Assembly: GCA_035516255.1 (NCBI GenBank)
Contig: DATJAL010000009.1
Location: 18,492-82,491 of the forward strand
From: Chitinivibrionales bacterium
GTDB taxonomy: Bacteria > Fibrobacterota > Chitinivibrionia > Chitinivibrionales > FEN-1185
Length of the DNA stretch: 64,000 bases
Direction: 5' to 3'
The notes under the pieces are model-generated. The model worked only from the letters and a program-made list of their open reading frames with translations. It was not told the DNA's origin and made no database searches. Numbering within the stretch: the stretch's first letter is position 1; every line of letters starts with the position of its first letter. The position numbers and the translations under genes were made by a program. This document shows, in pieces, positions 36,141-45,330 of the stretch.

Positions 36141-37510
36141 CCATGTGGGACGGCCGGTTTAAAAAAAAGACCGACAGGCTGATGGAGCGGTTCAACAATT
36201 CCCTTCCGGTTGACCAGGAACTTTTTGCGGAAGACATCGAGGGAAGCATCGCCTGGGCGCGGGCGCTCAAAAAGGCGAAAGTGCTTTCTTTGCGCGAATG
36301 CGCGGCCGTCGAGCGCGGGCTGGCGCGGCTGCTCGAGGACTTCAAACAGAACAGGGCGCGCTTCGTCGCCTCGGACGAGGACATCCACATGGCAATCGAG
36401 CGCATGCTCGCCGCGAAAATCGGCGCCGCGGGCGAAAAGCTCCACACCGGACGCTCGCGCAACGACCAGGTCGCCACCGACACGCGTTTGTATGTCATGC
36501 GCAGGGCAACAGACATCCGACAGCTGATTTCCGGCCTGCAAAAGGCGCTCTTGTCGCGCGCGAAAAGCGACATGACGGTCATTGCGCCAGCCTACACGCA
36601 CCTTCAGCAGGCGCAGCCCGTTCTCCTGTCCCACTACTGGCTCTCGTTCCTGTTCGCGCTTGAACGGGAAAAAACCAGGTTTGCACAAGTAAAGGAATGC
36701 ACCGACCTCATGCCGCTCGGCTCCGGCGCGGTCGCCGGCAGCGGCTTCAATGTCGACCGGAATTTTCTCGCAAGGAAGCTCGGTTTTTCCAAAATCTCCG
36801 ACAACAGCATGGACGCCGTTGCGTCGCGCGACTTTGTGCTGCAAGCGCTTGCCGCCTGCGCGTCGTGCGGGACCCTGCTTTCACGCTACGCCGAAGACCT
36901 TGTCGTCTGGTCGTCAAGGGAATTCTCTTTTGTCGAGCTCGACGACGCCTGGGCCACCGGCTCGAGCATGATGCCGCAAAAGAAAAATCCCGATTCACTT
37001 GAACTCATCCGCGGCAAAGCCGGCCGTTTCATCGGTAACCACACCGGGTTCGCGGCAACGCTCAAGGGTGTAGGGCTTGCATATTACAAGGATCTACAGG
37101 AAGATAAAGCGTCACTATTTGATTCACTTTGCCAGATGGAGCTTGTCCTGGAAGTGTTCACCAACGTCATCGCAACGCTATCGGTAAACGCGGACGCCAT
37201 TAAAAAAGACCTCGACCCGCTTTTGTTCGCTACCGATCTCGCCGATTACCTTGTGTCAAAAGGCGTGCCGTTCCGCCAGGCGCACAAGGTGGTGGGAAAG
37301 CTCGTTGGCTGCTGCGTTGCGTCGGGCGCAAAACTCACGGGCCTCACCGTGGACCAGCTCAGGGAATTCTCCCCGCTGTTCGGCAACGACGCGCTCAGGG
37401 TTTTCAAATGGGAAAACGCGATTGAACACAGGGGAGTGTACGGCGGGACGGGAACGGGGAGCGTGAGGAGGCAGATAATAAAGGCGGAAAGTCTGATTAA
37501 GAATAGTTGA
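36137..37510 (+). CDS. argH: Argininosuccinate lyase
   Basis: 457 aa from ATG 36137 (ATGA overlap with recJ). It cleaves argininosuccinate to arginine and fumarate, the last step of arginine synthesis. Fumarase/aspartase superfamily signature GSSMMPQKKNPD is intact, as are TGRSRNDQVATDTRL near residue 110 and the APAYTHLQQAQPV segment with the catalytic His. It ends the five-gene holB-ricT-metG-recJ-argH unit. argF lies 9 kb away on the other strand; argG is not in the window. Confidence 0.96.
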   Translation: MTMWDGRFKKKTDRLMERFNNSLPVDQELFAEDIEGSIAWARALKKAKVLSLRECAAVERGLARLLEDFKQNRARFVASDEDIHMAIERMLAAKIGAAGEKLHTGRSRNDQVATDTRLYVMRRATDIRQLISGLQKALLSRAKSDMTVIAPAYTHLQQAQPVLLSHYWLSFLFALEREKTRFAQVKECTDLMPLGSGAVAGSGFNVDRNFLARKLGFSKISDNSMDAVASRDFVLQALAACASCGTLLSRYAEDLVVWSSREFSFVELDDAWATGSSMMPQKKNPDSLELIRGKAGRFIGNHTGFAATLKGVGLAYYKDLQEDKASLFDSLCQMELVLEVFTNVIATLSVNADAIKKDLDPLLFATDLADYLVSKGVPFRQAHKVVGKLVGCCVASGAKLTGLTVDQLREFSPLFGNDALRVFKWENAIEHRGVYGGTGTGSVRRQIIKAESLIKNS

Positions 37511-37549
37511 TGGTTTGCGTAGATAAGTTAAAAGATGTACATTGCTCTC

Positions 37550-37921
37550 TCACGTATACCATTCATTCCCGCATTTATTACATCTCCACACCGTTACTCC
37601 AAAATAAAACACCTTGTCGAAAATCGATTTCTTTTCATGCAGGAAAATAGACCTTGAATCGCATTTCGGACATTTTAACGTCAGCTCGTGTTTTTTGCTG
37701 ATACGGTCGGTTTCAATTTCCTCATTAAATTTCGATACAATGGGCAGTGCTTTTTCAAAATCACTTTTATTGATTTTTACCAAATTATAAAATCCCCCGC
37801 GAAACTGGCCGCCGGGCCCGTGCGGTGTAATGATGGACGGAATCCCCGCCGCTAATAGCCGGTCCCTTAACGAAACAGCCTCGCTATCGTCAAGATATTG
37901 GGAAATTATATAGTAATCCAT
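37550..37921 (-). CDS. DUF2007-like domain plus C-terminal zinc ribbon
   Basis: 123 aa. The N-terminal 60 residues (YIISQYLDDSEAVSLRDRLL, GIPSIITPHGPG, VKINKSDFEKALPIV) have the ferredoxin-like pattern of DUF2007, the putative signal-transducing domain. The C terminus is a zinc ribbon: CPKCDSRS ... CNKCGNEWY. Soluble and probably cytoplasmic. It is convergent with argH and lies 26 bp downstream of the GT39 gene, so the two minus-strand genes may be co-transcribed. The partner is not known. Confidence 0.75.
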   Translation of the reverse strand: MDYYIISQYLDDSEAVSLRDRLLAAGIPSIITPHGPGGQFRGGFYNLVKINKSDFEKALPIVSKFNEEIETDRISKKHELTLKCPKCDSRSIFLHEKKSIFDKVFYFGVTVWRCNKCGNEWYT

Positions 37922-37947
37922 ATTTTTTAAACAGAAACGTTAAAGTT

Positions 37948-39399
37948 CTATTTAGCAACCCTGTTTTCCACCTTATACATCACCAGCTTCCCGAACTCCA
38001 CCGAATCCTTCATCGCAAATCCCCTCGCCAGCGCCGATTCAAACGCTCCGTTGTCCAGAATCTCCGATCCCCGCGCGAAATAGATTGTCGGATATTTTTT
38101 GAGCGTGTCAATCATCGACTTGGTTTCGCCTGAAACCGGCGCGTCGTGAATGGGATACAGGAAACAATGAGAAGGCCTTTTTTTCGAATAGTATGAAAAA
38201 ACATAGTCCCTGCATCCCGCGGGTGAAAACACCAAAGCGTCCCCGTCTTTTTTGACTTCGTCTATCATACGGCTGCATTCTTTCCACCTCGGATTTATCG
38301 GAGCGCTGAAATAGCGCAGGTCTTCAAATATGCAGGTGAAAAACAGGGCTGCCAGCAGGATGATCCGCAGAAAACGGAGGTTGATTCTGTAAACGGTAAA
38401 TGCAATGAGGATATAAAAAGGGATTGACGCGGTCACCGCGCAACGCCTGGTGAAAAAAGGCACGGTAAAAAATGAAAAGATGTAGGGAATAATGATGACT
38501 GCGGTCACCCAGCAAATGAAGAGCGCCCATGCGCCGTTTTCAGTCTCCCAGGTTGCCTTGGAAAAGAGATTCCGGCGCTGCTGGATCATCCACGCAATCA
38601 GAATGAACATAAAAACCAGAAGTGCCAAGATGGAGCCGGCGTAGGTTCCGAACGCCACGAATATTTCCTTGGTCAGCAATGATCCGAATCGCGTCAAGGG
38701 TGCCTCTGCCCTTGCCCTGAAGAACATAACCGGCAACCACGGCGCACAGAAAAGAAAAACAACGCCGAAGATGATCATGTTGGATTTTAAATAGCCGGTT
38801 TTATTTTCGCGGGGTAAGGCGGCAAGTTTATACGCAAAGTAAAGCACCTGTCCCAGAATAACGAACGCGCCGTAGTAGTGTGTGTAAAAAAGCAAAATGG
38901 TTGAAACGACATATAATACGATATTTTTTCTCGCAGGCCTGCTTTGAATCAGAAAAAAGAAATAATAAGACAAGATACCCAGCAGCACCATGAGCGAATA
39001 GCCGCGTCCCTCCTGGCTCAGCGCGAGGTTATACCGCGACACCGCAAGGATGCAGGCCACGGCAATGCCCGTGCCGCTGCCGAACGCGGCCGCGGCAAGC
39101 GCGTACGCCGCGGGAACGGCAAGCGTGCCGGCAACCGCAGACGGCAGGCGCAGGGCAAATTCCGACTGCCCGGCGATTGGTACCCATAATTTCATGAGAA
39201 GGTAATGCAGCGGCGGGTGGTTGTCGTCCGCCATGATGCTGTGCAGCATTTCCGGCGTGCTTTTTTTCGCCAGAAACAGCGTGTACCCTTCGTCAAGCGA
39301 CAGGCTGTTCTGGGATATACTGCACAACCGCATGCCGAAACCGGCGAGGGTAATGAGGACAAGCGCAATTATTGTTCTTATGTTTGAGGATTGACCCAT
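37948..39399 (-). CDS. GT-C family membrane glycosyltransferase (GT39/ArnT-like)
   Basis: 483 aa, about 11 transmembrane helices. The first periplasmic loop has SLSLDEGYTLFLA, with the Asp-Glu pair typical of GT-C enzymes that use polyprenyl-phosphate sugars, followed by DDNHPPLHYLLMKLW, the motif common to ArnT/PMT-like proteins. It would transfer a lipid-linked sugar to an envelope acceptor on the outer face of the inner membrane. The lipid-linked donor could come from the GT2 enzyme at 15.4 kb (inference). Confidence 0.85.
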   Translation of the reverse strand: MGQSSNIRTIIALVLITLAGFGMRLCSISQNSLSLDEGYTLFLAKKSTPEMLHSIMADDNHPPLHYLLMKLWVPIAGQSEFALRLPSAVAGTLAVPAAYALAAAAFGSGTGIAVACILAVSRYNLALSQEGRGYSLMVLLGILSYYFFFLIQSRPARKNIVLYVVSTILLFYTHYYGAFVILGQVLYFAYKLAALPRENKTGYLKSNMIIFGVVFLFCAPWLPVMFFRARAEAPLTRFGSLLTKEIFVAFGTYAGSILALLVFMFILIAWMIQQRRNLFSKATWETENGAWALFICWVTAVIIIPYIFSFFTVPFFTRRCAVTASIPFYILIAFTVYRINLRFLRIILLAALFFTCIFEDLRYFSAPINPRWKECSRMIDEVKKDGDALVFSPAGCRDYVFSYYSKKRPSHCFLYPIHDAPVSGETKSMIDTLKKYPTIYFARGSEILDNGAFESALARGFAMKDSVEFGKLVMYKVENRVAK

Positions 39400-39515
39400 G
39401 GCTTATCTTCAATATTAACGAAGCGATGATATTTCATCCACCGAATTAAAAGGAAAATAGTAAAATTAAATAGTTTCATTTCTATAAATCTCCCCGGGGG
39501 GAGATATAGTGGGGC

Positions 39516-39568
39516 GTTACAAGACGCATTTTCCTTGGCGGGTCTAAGGGCCGGCTAGGCCCTTCCAT
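39516..39568 (-). repeat. Dispersed repeat family C, copy 1 (53 bp)
   Basis: Runs from GTTACAAGACGCATTTTCC to GGCTAGGCCCTTCCAT. It matches the 53-bp segment at 55871-55923 at 46 of 53 positions. It lies in the gap between uvrA and the GT39 gene, next to the hairpin TCTCCCC cgggg... GGGGAGA at about 39490. Confidence 0.7.
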
Positions 39569-39605
39569 GATTTGAAATAATTCTCAAAATCACGCGCGAA
39601 TATTA

Positions 39606-42437
39606 TCAGCCCAGATGCGGTCTCAAATACTTCCCCGTCACCGAAGCCGGGCTTTTCGCGATCTGCTCCGGCGTTCCGGTCGCCACCACGGTGCCGCCCC
39701 TGTCGCCGCCCTCGGGCCCGAGGTCGATGATCCAGTCGGCGCACTTGACCACGTCGAGGTTGTGCTCGATCACGATCACGGTGTTGCCTTTGTCAACAAG
39801 CTCCCCGATCACGTCCATGAGCAGCAGGATGTCCTCGAAGTGCAGGCCGGTGGTGGGCTCGTCGAGGATGTAAATGGTCTGGCCGCTGGCGCGCTTGGCG
39901 AGCTCGGCCGCGAGCTTAATGCGCTGCGCCTCGCCGCCCGACAGGGTGGTGGCCTGCTGCCCGAGGTGGATATAGCCCAGTCCCACGCGCGACAGCACCG
40001 CGAGCTTCGCCTTGATTGACGGAATCCTGTCGAAGAACCCGAGCGCCTCGTCCACGGTCATGTCGAGCACGTCGGCGATGGTCTTGCCCTTGTAGGTGAT
40101 CTCGAGCGTCTCGCGGTTGTACCGTTTGCCGTGGCAGGTCTCGCACTGTACGTACACGTCGGGCAAAAAGTGCATTTCTATTTTTATCACGCCGTCGCCC
40201 TCGCACGACTCGCAGCGCCCGCCCTTCACGTTGAAGCTGAAGCGTCCCGCCTTGTACCCGCGTATCTTGCTTTCCGGCAGCATGGTGAACAGCGTGCGGA
40301 TGTGGTCGAACGTCTTGGTGTAGGTGGCGGGATTGGAGCGCGGCGTGCGGCCGATGGGCGACTGGTCGATGTCTATCACTTTGTCAAGCAGCGCGAGCCC
40401 CCTGATCTGCCTGAACGGCAGGCAGGGCAGCTTGGCGTTGTAGATTTTTTTCGCCAGCGCCGGAAACAACGTTTGGTTGACCAGCGTGCTTTTGCCCGAG
40501 CCCGACACGCCCGTGACGCACACGAGCATGCCGAGCGGAATCGAAACGCCGATGTTCTTAAGGTTGTTGCCACTGGCTCCGGTGATCTCGAGGAAGCGGC
40601 CGTTGCCGCTGCGTCGCCGGCCCGGGACCGGGATTTTCTTTTTTCCCGCGAGGTAGAGCCCGGTGACCGACGCCGGGTTTGCCATGATCTCCTTTGGCGT
40701 CCCGCTCGCCACGAGCCTGCCGCCGTGTACGCCCGCGCCCGGCCCGATGTCGAGGATGCGGTCGGCCGAAAGCATGGTCTCGCGGTCGTGCTCGATCACC
40801 ACCACGGTGTTGCCCAGGTCGCGCAGGGACACGAGCGTGGTGAGCAGCTTGCCGTTGTCGCGGGGGTGCAGCCCGATGCTCGGCTCGTCGAGGATGTAGA
40901 TGACGCCGGTGAGCCGCGAGCCGATCTGCGTGGCGAGCCGAATGCGCTGCGCCTCGCCGCCGGAAAGGCTCGACGACGCGCGCTCGAGCGAAAGGTACGA
41001 GAGCCCGACATTGACAAGAAAGGAAAGGCGTTCCCCGATCTCCTTCAGAATTTGCTTCGCGATCTGGGCCTGCCGCGGCTGCAGCGGCAGCGCGGCAAAG
41101 AACTCCTTGAGGCCGTCGATGGACAGGTGCGAAAGGTCGGCGATGTTGCGGCCGTTGATCAGGATGGCCAGGCTCTGCGGCTTGAGCCGCCTGCCCTTGC
41201 AGGCCGGGCAGGGCCGCTGGGCCATGTAGCCCTCGATCCAGCGGCGGATCTCCTCCGATGTCGAATCGCGGTACCGGCGCAGGAGGTTGGGGATAACGCC
41301 CTCGAACTCCTTCTTGAACTGGCCGTGTCCCTCGCGGCTGCGGTTCTCCCATTTCATGAGGATCTTCTGCTCGCCCGCGCCGCGAAGCAGGATGTCCTTC
41401 TGTTTTTCCGTGAGCGACGAATACGGTTTGTCAACAGGAATGCCGAAATGCCTGCACACCGACAGCATCATCTGGTGGTTCCAGCTGCCCAGCGTTGCCG
41501 CCGCGTTCCACGGCACGATGGCGCCGGAAAAAAGCGAGCGCGACGGGTCGGGAACCACGAGGTCCGGGTCGACCTCGAGAAGGTATCCCAGGCCGCTGCA
41601 GGTCTCGCATGCGCCGAACGGGCTGTTGAACGAGAACATGCGCGGCGTGAGCTCGTCGTAGGAGATGCCGCACACCGGGCAGGCGAGAAGCTCCGAAAAG
41701 ACAATGGGGTCTTTTCCCACGAGGTCGACCGCGACCGTGCCGTTGGTGCTCAGCTTGAGCGCGGTCTCGAGCGAATCCACGAGCCTGCTCTTGATGCCGG
41801 CGCCGTTCACCAGCCGGTCGACCACCACCTCGACGGTGTGCTTCTTGTTTTTGTCAAGCGCGATCTGCTCGTCGAGGGTGTAAACGATGCGGTCCACGCG
41901 CACGCGCACGAACCCGTCGCGCTGGAGCTTCTCGAACAGGTCCTTGTATTCCCCCTTGCGGCCCGACACCACCGGTGACAGGATCTGGAATTTTGCGCCC
42001 GACGGCAGGTCCAGGATTTTGTCCGTGATCTCCTGCACGGTCTGACGCGTGATGGGCCTGCCGCACTTGTAGCACGTGGGGTCGCCGATGCGCGCGAACA
42101 GCAGGCGCAGGTAATCGTGAATCTCGGTGATGGTGCCCACCGTGGAGCGCGGATTGTGGCCCGTGCTTTTCTGCTGTATGGAAATTGCGGGCGACAGGCC
42201 CTCGATGGAATCCACGTCGGGCTTTTCCATGAGGCCTAAAAACTGCCGCGCGTACGCCGACAGCGATTCAACATAGCGGCGCTGGCCCTCGGAATACAGC
42301 GTGTCGAACGCCAGCGAGCTTTTTCCCGAGCCCGAAAGCCCGGTGATCACCGTGAGGCTGTTGCGCGGAATGGTGACGTCGATGTTCTTGAGGTTGTGCT
42401 CGCGGGCGCCTTTGATAATAATGTCTTTTACTTGCAT
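39606..42437 (-). CDS. uvrA: Excinuclease ABC subunit A
   Basis: 943 aa from ATG at 42435-42437 ([20 protein letters not shown]); an upstream in-frame start adds 60 residues of repeat-derived sequence and is rejected. Two ABC ATPase modules with Walker A GLSGSGKS (33-40) and GVSGSGKS, each with an ABC signature (LSGGEAQRI), and two zinc fingers: [11 protein letters not shown] ... CETCSGLG and CESCEGDGV ... [10 protein letters not shown]. It recognises bulky DNA lesions with UvrB in nucleotide excision repair. Length is normal. It stands alone on the minus strand. Confidence 0.97.
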   Translation of the reverse strand: MQVKDIIIKGAREHNLKNIDVTIPRNSLTVITGLSGSGKSSLAFDTLYSEGQRRYVESLSAYARQFLGLMEKPDVDSIEGLSPAISIQQKSTGHNPRSTVGTITEIHDYLRLLFARIGDPTCYKCGRPITRQTVQEITDKILDLPSGAKFQILSPVVSGRKGEYKDLFEKLQRDGFVRVRVDRIVYTLDEQIALDKNKKHTVEVVVDRLVNGAGIKSRLVDSLETALKLSTNGTVAVDLVGKDPIVFSELLACPVCGISYDELTPRMFSFNSPFGACETCSGLGYLLEVDPDLVVPDPSRSLFSGAIVPWNAAATLGSWNHQMMLSVCRHFGIPVDKPYSSLTEKQKDILLRGAGEQKILMKWENRSREGHGQFKKEFEGVIPNLLRRYRDSTSEEIRRWIEGYMAQRPCPACKGRRLKPQSLAILINGRNIADLSHLSIDGLKEFFAALPLQPRQAQIAKQILKEIGERLSFLVNVGLSYLSLERASSSLSGGEAQRIRLATQIGSRLTGVIYILDEPSIGLHPRDNGKLLTTLVSLRDLGNTVVVIEHDRETMLSADRILDIGPGAGVHGGRLVASGTPKEIMANPASVTGLYLAGKKKIPVPGRRRSGNGRFLEITGASGNNLKNIGVSIPLGMLVCVTGVSGSGKSTLVNQTLFPALAKKIYNAKLPCLPFRQIRGLALLDKVIDIDQSPIGRTPRSNPATYTKTFDHIRTLFTMLPESKIRGYKAGRFSFNVKGGRCESCEGDGVIKIEMHFLPDVYVQCETCHGKRYNRETLEITYKGKTIADVLDMTVDEALGFFDRIPSIKAKLAVLSRVGLGYIHLGQQATTLSGGEAQRIKLAAELAKRASGQTIYILDEPTTGLHFEDILLLMDVIGELVDKGNTVIVIEHNLDVVKCADWIIDLGPEGGDRGGTVVATGTPEQIAKSPASVTGKYLRPHLG

Positions 42438-42555
42438 GATTTTTGTTCCGAGTATCCTGGTAATTCTGGAAATCCTGATTAAAATTACAACGTGGGGTTT
42501 GAAAAGGGCGGGACAATTTGTCTGATTTAAAATACCTCGTCTTGTTATTAATATT

Positions 42556-42766
42556 TTGAAGGGGGAGGGCTCCCCCTGGGGTGCAGCTTCCGCCGCCGCG
42601 CGGTTGTCGAGTAGCAAATACTTTAGTGGCGCATGCTTGAGCTTTTCGAAGCATCAAGACAGCGCGGCGGCGGTGATCTGCACCCACACCCCCTTCTGGG
42701 TGCGGCCGGGTACCGACCGCTGCAAGCTTCACACATCCGCCGGGCGCACCCGCGGAAGGCTGTTGT
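42556..42766 (+). repeat. Dispersed repeat family B, copy 4
   Basis: Starts GGGGGAGGGCTCCCCCT and ends CTGGGTGCGGCCGGGTACCG, GCAAGCTTCACACATCC, GGGCGCACCCGCGG. A 60-bp internal part is unique to this copy. The gap 42438-43075 holds this element and a family A copy, and no gene. Confidence 0.65.
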
Positions 42767-42837
42767 TTAGGGAGATTAACCTGACTAATTAATTACATTA
42801 GCCTGATTGGCGCGAATTCTGTTACTTTACTAACCGG

Positions 42838-43029
42838 AAGTCTGCCGCCGCCCAGGACTGGAGCTTGGTCCCGACCAACGGGAGGAAATAGACCCGCTGG
42901 AGCGTGGCAGCCCGAGCCGAAGGACGACGACCCTTGTGACCCTTGGAAATCCCTGACGAGGGAGAAGCACCCGAAGGGGTGGACGGCCGACCACTTGGAG
43001 GGCGAAGCCTCTCCAAGGGGGAACGCCCG
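42838..43029 (-). repeat. Dispersed repeat family A, copy 4
   Basis: Inverted copy: ends with GGGGGAACGCCCG on the plus strand and contains GCGTGGCAGCCCGAG. The segment GGACGACGACCCTTGTGACC through ACCCGAAGGGGTGGACGGCC is nearly identical to the reverse complement of the 24.9 kb copy. Its last base lies about 45 bp before the methyltransferase start. Confidence 0.65.
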
Positions 43030-43075
43030 GATTTATTTTTTTAAGACAACTACATTCATCAAGGACAATTTTACT

Positions 43076-43753
43076 ATGACGATAAAACGTAAATTCATCA
43101 GCCTCGGCCAAAGACTATTAATGTCCCGCGGATTCTTTCTCACCTCCACCATGCCGCATCTGTACCGGGAGAGAATTCTCGATGTCACCGACCGTATGGA
43201 CTATGTCCGGTCCTCGTCGCTGGAGCTTATTGCATATGAGATATACCAGAAGAAAATCCCCGGCAGCGTCGCCGAGGTCGGCGTTTACAAGGGCGAGTTC
43301 GCGGGCAAGATCAACGAGGCGTTCCCCGACCGGGCCCTGTACCTGTTCGATACTTTTGAGGGCTTTTCAAAAGAGGACGTCGCGTTCGACAGAAAACAAG
43401 GGTACCACGAACACGACGAGGATTTCTCCGGCACCAGCGTGGAAACGGTGCTGGCAAAAATGAAAAACCCAGGCCGTTGTGTGGTGAAAAAAGGAAGGTT
43501 CCCCGATACCGCGGCCGGTATCGAAGGCAAATTCGTATTTGTCAGCCTCGACGCAGACCTGTACCTCCCCATCATCGCCGGGCTGAGGTACTTTTATCCG
43601 CGCATGCAGGAGGGCGGGTTCCTTTTTGTCCATGACTTTTCCGGCCCCGGCTACAAGGGCGTTCGCGCCGCGGTGGAGGAGTTCTGCAAGGAGATCGGAC
43701 GGGGATATTTTCCGTTGTGCGATTCGGGTGGAAGCGTTGTGCTGTGCAAATAA
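43076..43753 (+). CDS. TylF/MycF-family O-methyltransferase-like protein
   Basis: 225 aa from ATG 43076; the frame extends upstream into the repeat, which is not credible coding. Rossmann-type SAM methyltransferase of the macrocin O-methyltransferase group: GSVAEVGVYKGEFAGKINEA (SAM site), LYLFDTFEGFSKEDV, FVSLDADLYLPIIAGLRYFY (metal-binding Asp pair), and VHDFSGPGYKGVRAAVEEF. Known members methylate sugar hydroxyls on glycans or macrolides. Here a surface glycan is the more likely target, given the many glycosyltransferases nearby. Confidence 0.88.
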   Translation: MTIKRKFISLGQRLLMSRGFFLTSTMPHLYRERILDVTDRMDYVRSSSLELIAYEIYQKKIPGSVAEVGVYKGEFAGKINEAFPDRALYLFDTFEGFSKEDVAFDRKQGYHEHDEDFSGTSVETVLAKMKNPGRCVVKKGRFPDTAAGIEGKFVFVSLDADLYLPIIAGLRYFYPRMQEGGFLFVHDFSGPGYKGVRAAVEEFCKEIGRGYFPLCDSGGSVVLCK

Positions 43754-43757
43754 GAAA

Positions 43758-43900
43758 GATTGCCACAGAGGCACAGAGAGAACAAATAGTTTAAAGTTGG
43801 AAGTTGAAAGTTAAATGCGCCTTGTCCGTTTTACCGCCTTCAACTTTCAACCTTCAACTTCCAACTGCATTCTTTCTCCGTGGCTCCGTGGTAATTTTTA
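43758..43900. repeat. Dispersed repeat family D, copy 1
   Basis: Imperfect palindrome: CCACAGAGGCACAGAGAG ... AGTTGGAAGTTGAAAGTTAA on the left, TTCAACTTTCAACCTTCAAC and CTCCGTGGCTCCGTGG on the right. The inner arms consist of short repeats of the word TTCAACT. A shorter copy is at 52.0-52.1 kb. Confidence 0.7.
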
Positions 43901-43902
43901 TT

Positions 43903-44349
43903 TTAAGTATTCTGCTGCGGGGGAACGGCTGGCGGGGGCTCTTGGGAAAGGCCCTTATTGTATTCCTCGTACATCTGCTGAATGGTCTCCGAAAGCTTTG
44001 TCCGGTTGAACGGTTTGAACAGGCACGGGATTTTTGACGATTTGTAAATCTTGATGAGCGTGTGCTTGGGGTTGTAGCCGAAGCCGGTCATGAGCACCAC
44101 CTGCGAAGCAACGCCCTTTTCCCTGAGCTTGCCGATGAATTCGTATCCGTCCATATCGGGCATGGCGATGTCGGTGAGGATGAGAAAAAAGGAGCCCTGT
44201 TCGAGCTGCGAGAAGGCCTCGGCCGTCGAGGAGGCAAGGGTCGTCTTCCATCCCAGACTCTCGAGATAGATTTTAAGAAAGTCCAGAACGTCGGCCTCAT
44301 CGTCCACGATGAGGATGCGGCGGTCAGCTTCGTTCGGTAAAGAGGCCAT
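43903..44349 (-). CDS. Single-domain response regulator (CheY-like) 2
   Basis: 148 aa. Receiver fold with the acidic pair D16/D17 (ILIVDDEAD), phospho-acceptor D60 in ILTDIAMPDMDGYE, T88 in VLMTGF, and K112 in CLFKPF. No output domain; the last 20 residues are Gln/Pro-rich. It overlaps the preceding receiver gene by 26 bp and is the last gene of the argF-KaiC-like-receiver operon. No histidine kinase is encoded in the window, so its phosphodonor is elsewhere. Confidence 0.9.
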   Translation of the reverse strand: MASLPNEADRRILIVDDEADVLDFLKIYLESLGWKTTLASSTAEAFSQLEQGSFFLILTDIAMPDMDGYEFIGKLREKGVASQVVLMTGFGYNPKHTLIKIYKSSKIPCLFKPFNRTKLSETIQQMYEEYNKGLSQEPPPAVPPQQNT

Positions 44350-44701
44350 GGGTCTTGTTGAGAAGCTCCTGTTTGCCGAACGGCTTGGTGATATACGCGT
44401 CGGCCTTCATGACATGCAGCCCCACCATCTCGTCAAAGGCGTGGGTCTTGGCGGTGAGGATCGCGATGGGGAGCTTGGCGAACTCCGGGTCGCTTCGGAT
44501 CTGCTTGAACACTTCCCAGCCGTTCATCTTGGGCATGGAGAGGTCGAGGAGCACCGCGTCGGGCTTGTATTCCTTCACCTTGTCGTAGGCCGCGGGCGCG
44601 TCGAGTACGGTTTGCACCTCGAATTCGTCGGTCTCCAGAACCAGTTTCACCAGTTCCGCTATGTCCATTTCATCCTCGACGACAATGATTTTCTTTTTCA
44701 T
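44324..44701 (-). CDS. Single-domain response regulator (CheY-like) 1
   Basis: 125 aa, a bare receiver domain. E9/D10 acidic pair (IIVVEDEMD), phospho-acceptor D53 in VLLDLSMPKMNGWE, T83 in AILTAKT, K106 in YITKPFG. No DNA-binding or enzymatic output, so it acts by protein interaction. It starts 13 bp after a small membrane protein gene and overlaps the second receiver gene, which indicates a co-translated pair. Confidence 0.92.
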   Translation of the reverse strand: MKKKIIVVEDEMDIAELVKLVLETDEFEVQTVLDAPAAYDKVKEYKPDAVLLDLSMPKMNGWEVFKQIRSDPEFAKLPIAILTAKTHAFDEMVGLHVMKADAYITKPFGKQELLNKTHGLFTERS

Positions 44702-44714
44702 TGAACTTTTGCCC

Positions 44715-45014
44715 CTATTTTCTGAAAAATTCCGAAAAAGCCCAATTCCAGTATTTAAGGCACACTAAAAATGCGACGACCGCCGATACAACCCTTAACA
44801 GCATGGGAATACTCTGCGGGATGTGAAGACCGAGGTCGCTGCCGATTATTTCAGAGATTGCCGTGACCGCGATGACAATCGAAGTCACGTACAGCAGGCG
44901 GTACCACGGCGGGATCTTGAGCGCAACGCCGAGGGGCCTGCTCAGATAAATGAGAATGACCATGAGGAGCACCGCCGACGCATCAAAGAGAACGATGTAG
45001 TGGGTGAAGCCCAT
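44715..45014 (-). CDS. Small three-helix membrane protein A
   Basis: 99 aa with three hydrophobic helices (about 7-25, 37-57 and 70-90) and very short loops. No recognised family. It sits 4 bp after the other small membrane gene and 13 bp before the first receiver, so it is clearly part of the operon. A sensory or anchoring role for the KaiC-like ATPase or the receivers is inference. Confidence 0.75.
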   Translation of the reverse strand: MGFTHYIVLFDASAVLLMVILIYLSRPLGVALKIPPWYRLLYVTSIVIAVTAISEIIGSDLGLHIPQSIPMLLRVVSAVVAFLVCLKYWNWAFSEFFRK

Positions 45015-45018
45015 GCGC

Positions 45019-45330
45019 CTATTTCCTCGGCTTTCCCATTTTAAGGAACAGGTTGGTGGAACTTATCATCGACGAGATCGCGGCCAGGATGACCAGTCCC
45101 GCCTGCAGCGCGCCGAGCATTTTGCCGTCGCCCGCGGAAACAAACACGGTGAGCGCGCACAGCAGCGAAAGAATGATGGAGACGATGAATCCAATCCTCG
45201 GCGTGGGCTCCCCGAATTTCTTCTGGTAAAATGCGGCGATGAGGTACATGGTGACGTTCAGGCACGCCACGGCGCACAGGTATGCGGCAAGGCAAAAGCG
45301 CCCGAAATCAAGCAGCATGGTGACGTTCAT
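45019..45330 (-). CDS. Small three-helix membrane protein B
   Basis: 103 aa with three hydrophobic helices (about 10-32, 48-65 and 73-94); the loop between helices 1 and 2 contains YQKKFGEPTPR. Its start codon shares one base with the stop of the KaiC-like gene (TAATG), so the two are translationally coupled. It is similar in size and helix number to the next protein, but sequence homology between the two is not evident by eye. Confidence 0.75.
   Translation of the reverse strand: MNVTMLLDFGRFCLAAYLCAVACLNVTMYLIAAFYQKKFGEPTPRIGFIVSIILSLLCALTVFVSAGDGKMLGALQAGLVILAAISSMISSTNLFLKMGKPRK

Noticed and set aside
39516..39568. Short coding frame MEGPSRPLDPPRKM on the minus strand
   Set aside because: The frame is similar in both family C copies only because the DNA is a repeat; it lacks a ribosome site and a consistent end.
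40131..41978. Open frame of 615 codons on the plus strand
   Set aside because: It lies wholly antisense to uvrA, whose protein motifs are intact; the long frame is a GC-bias shadow.
42438..42617. 60-residue N-terminal extension of UvrA
   Set aside because: The extension is translated from repeat-flanking DNA; the internal ATG gives the normal UvrA N terminus.
43758..43900. CRISPR array in family D repeat
   Set aside because: Words are short (about 7 bp), imperfect and arranged as a palindrome, without unique spacers. No cas genes and no CRISPR array were seen anywhere in the window.
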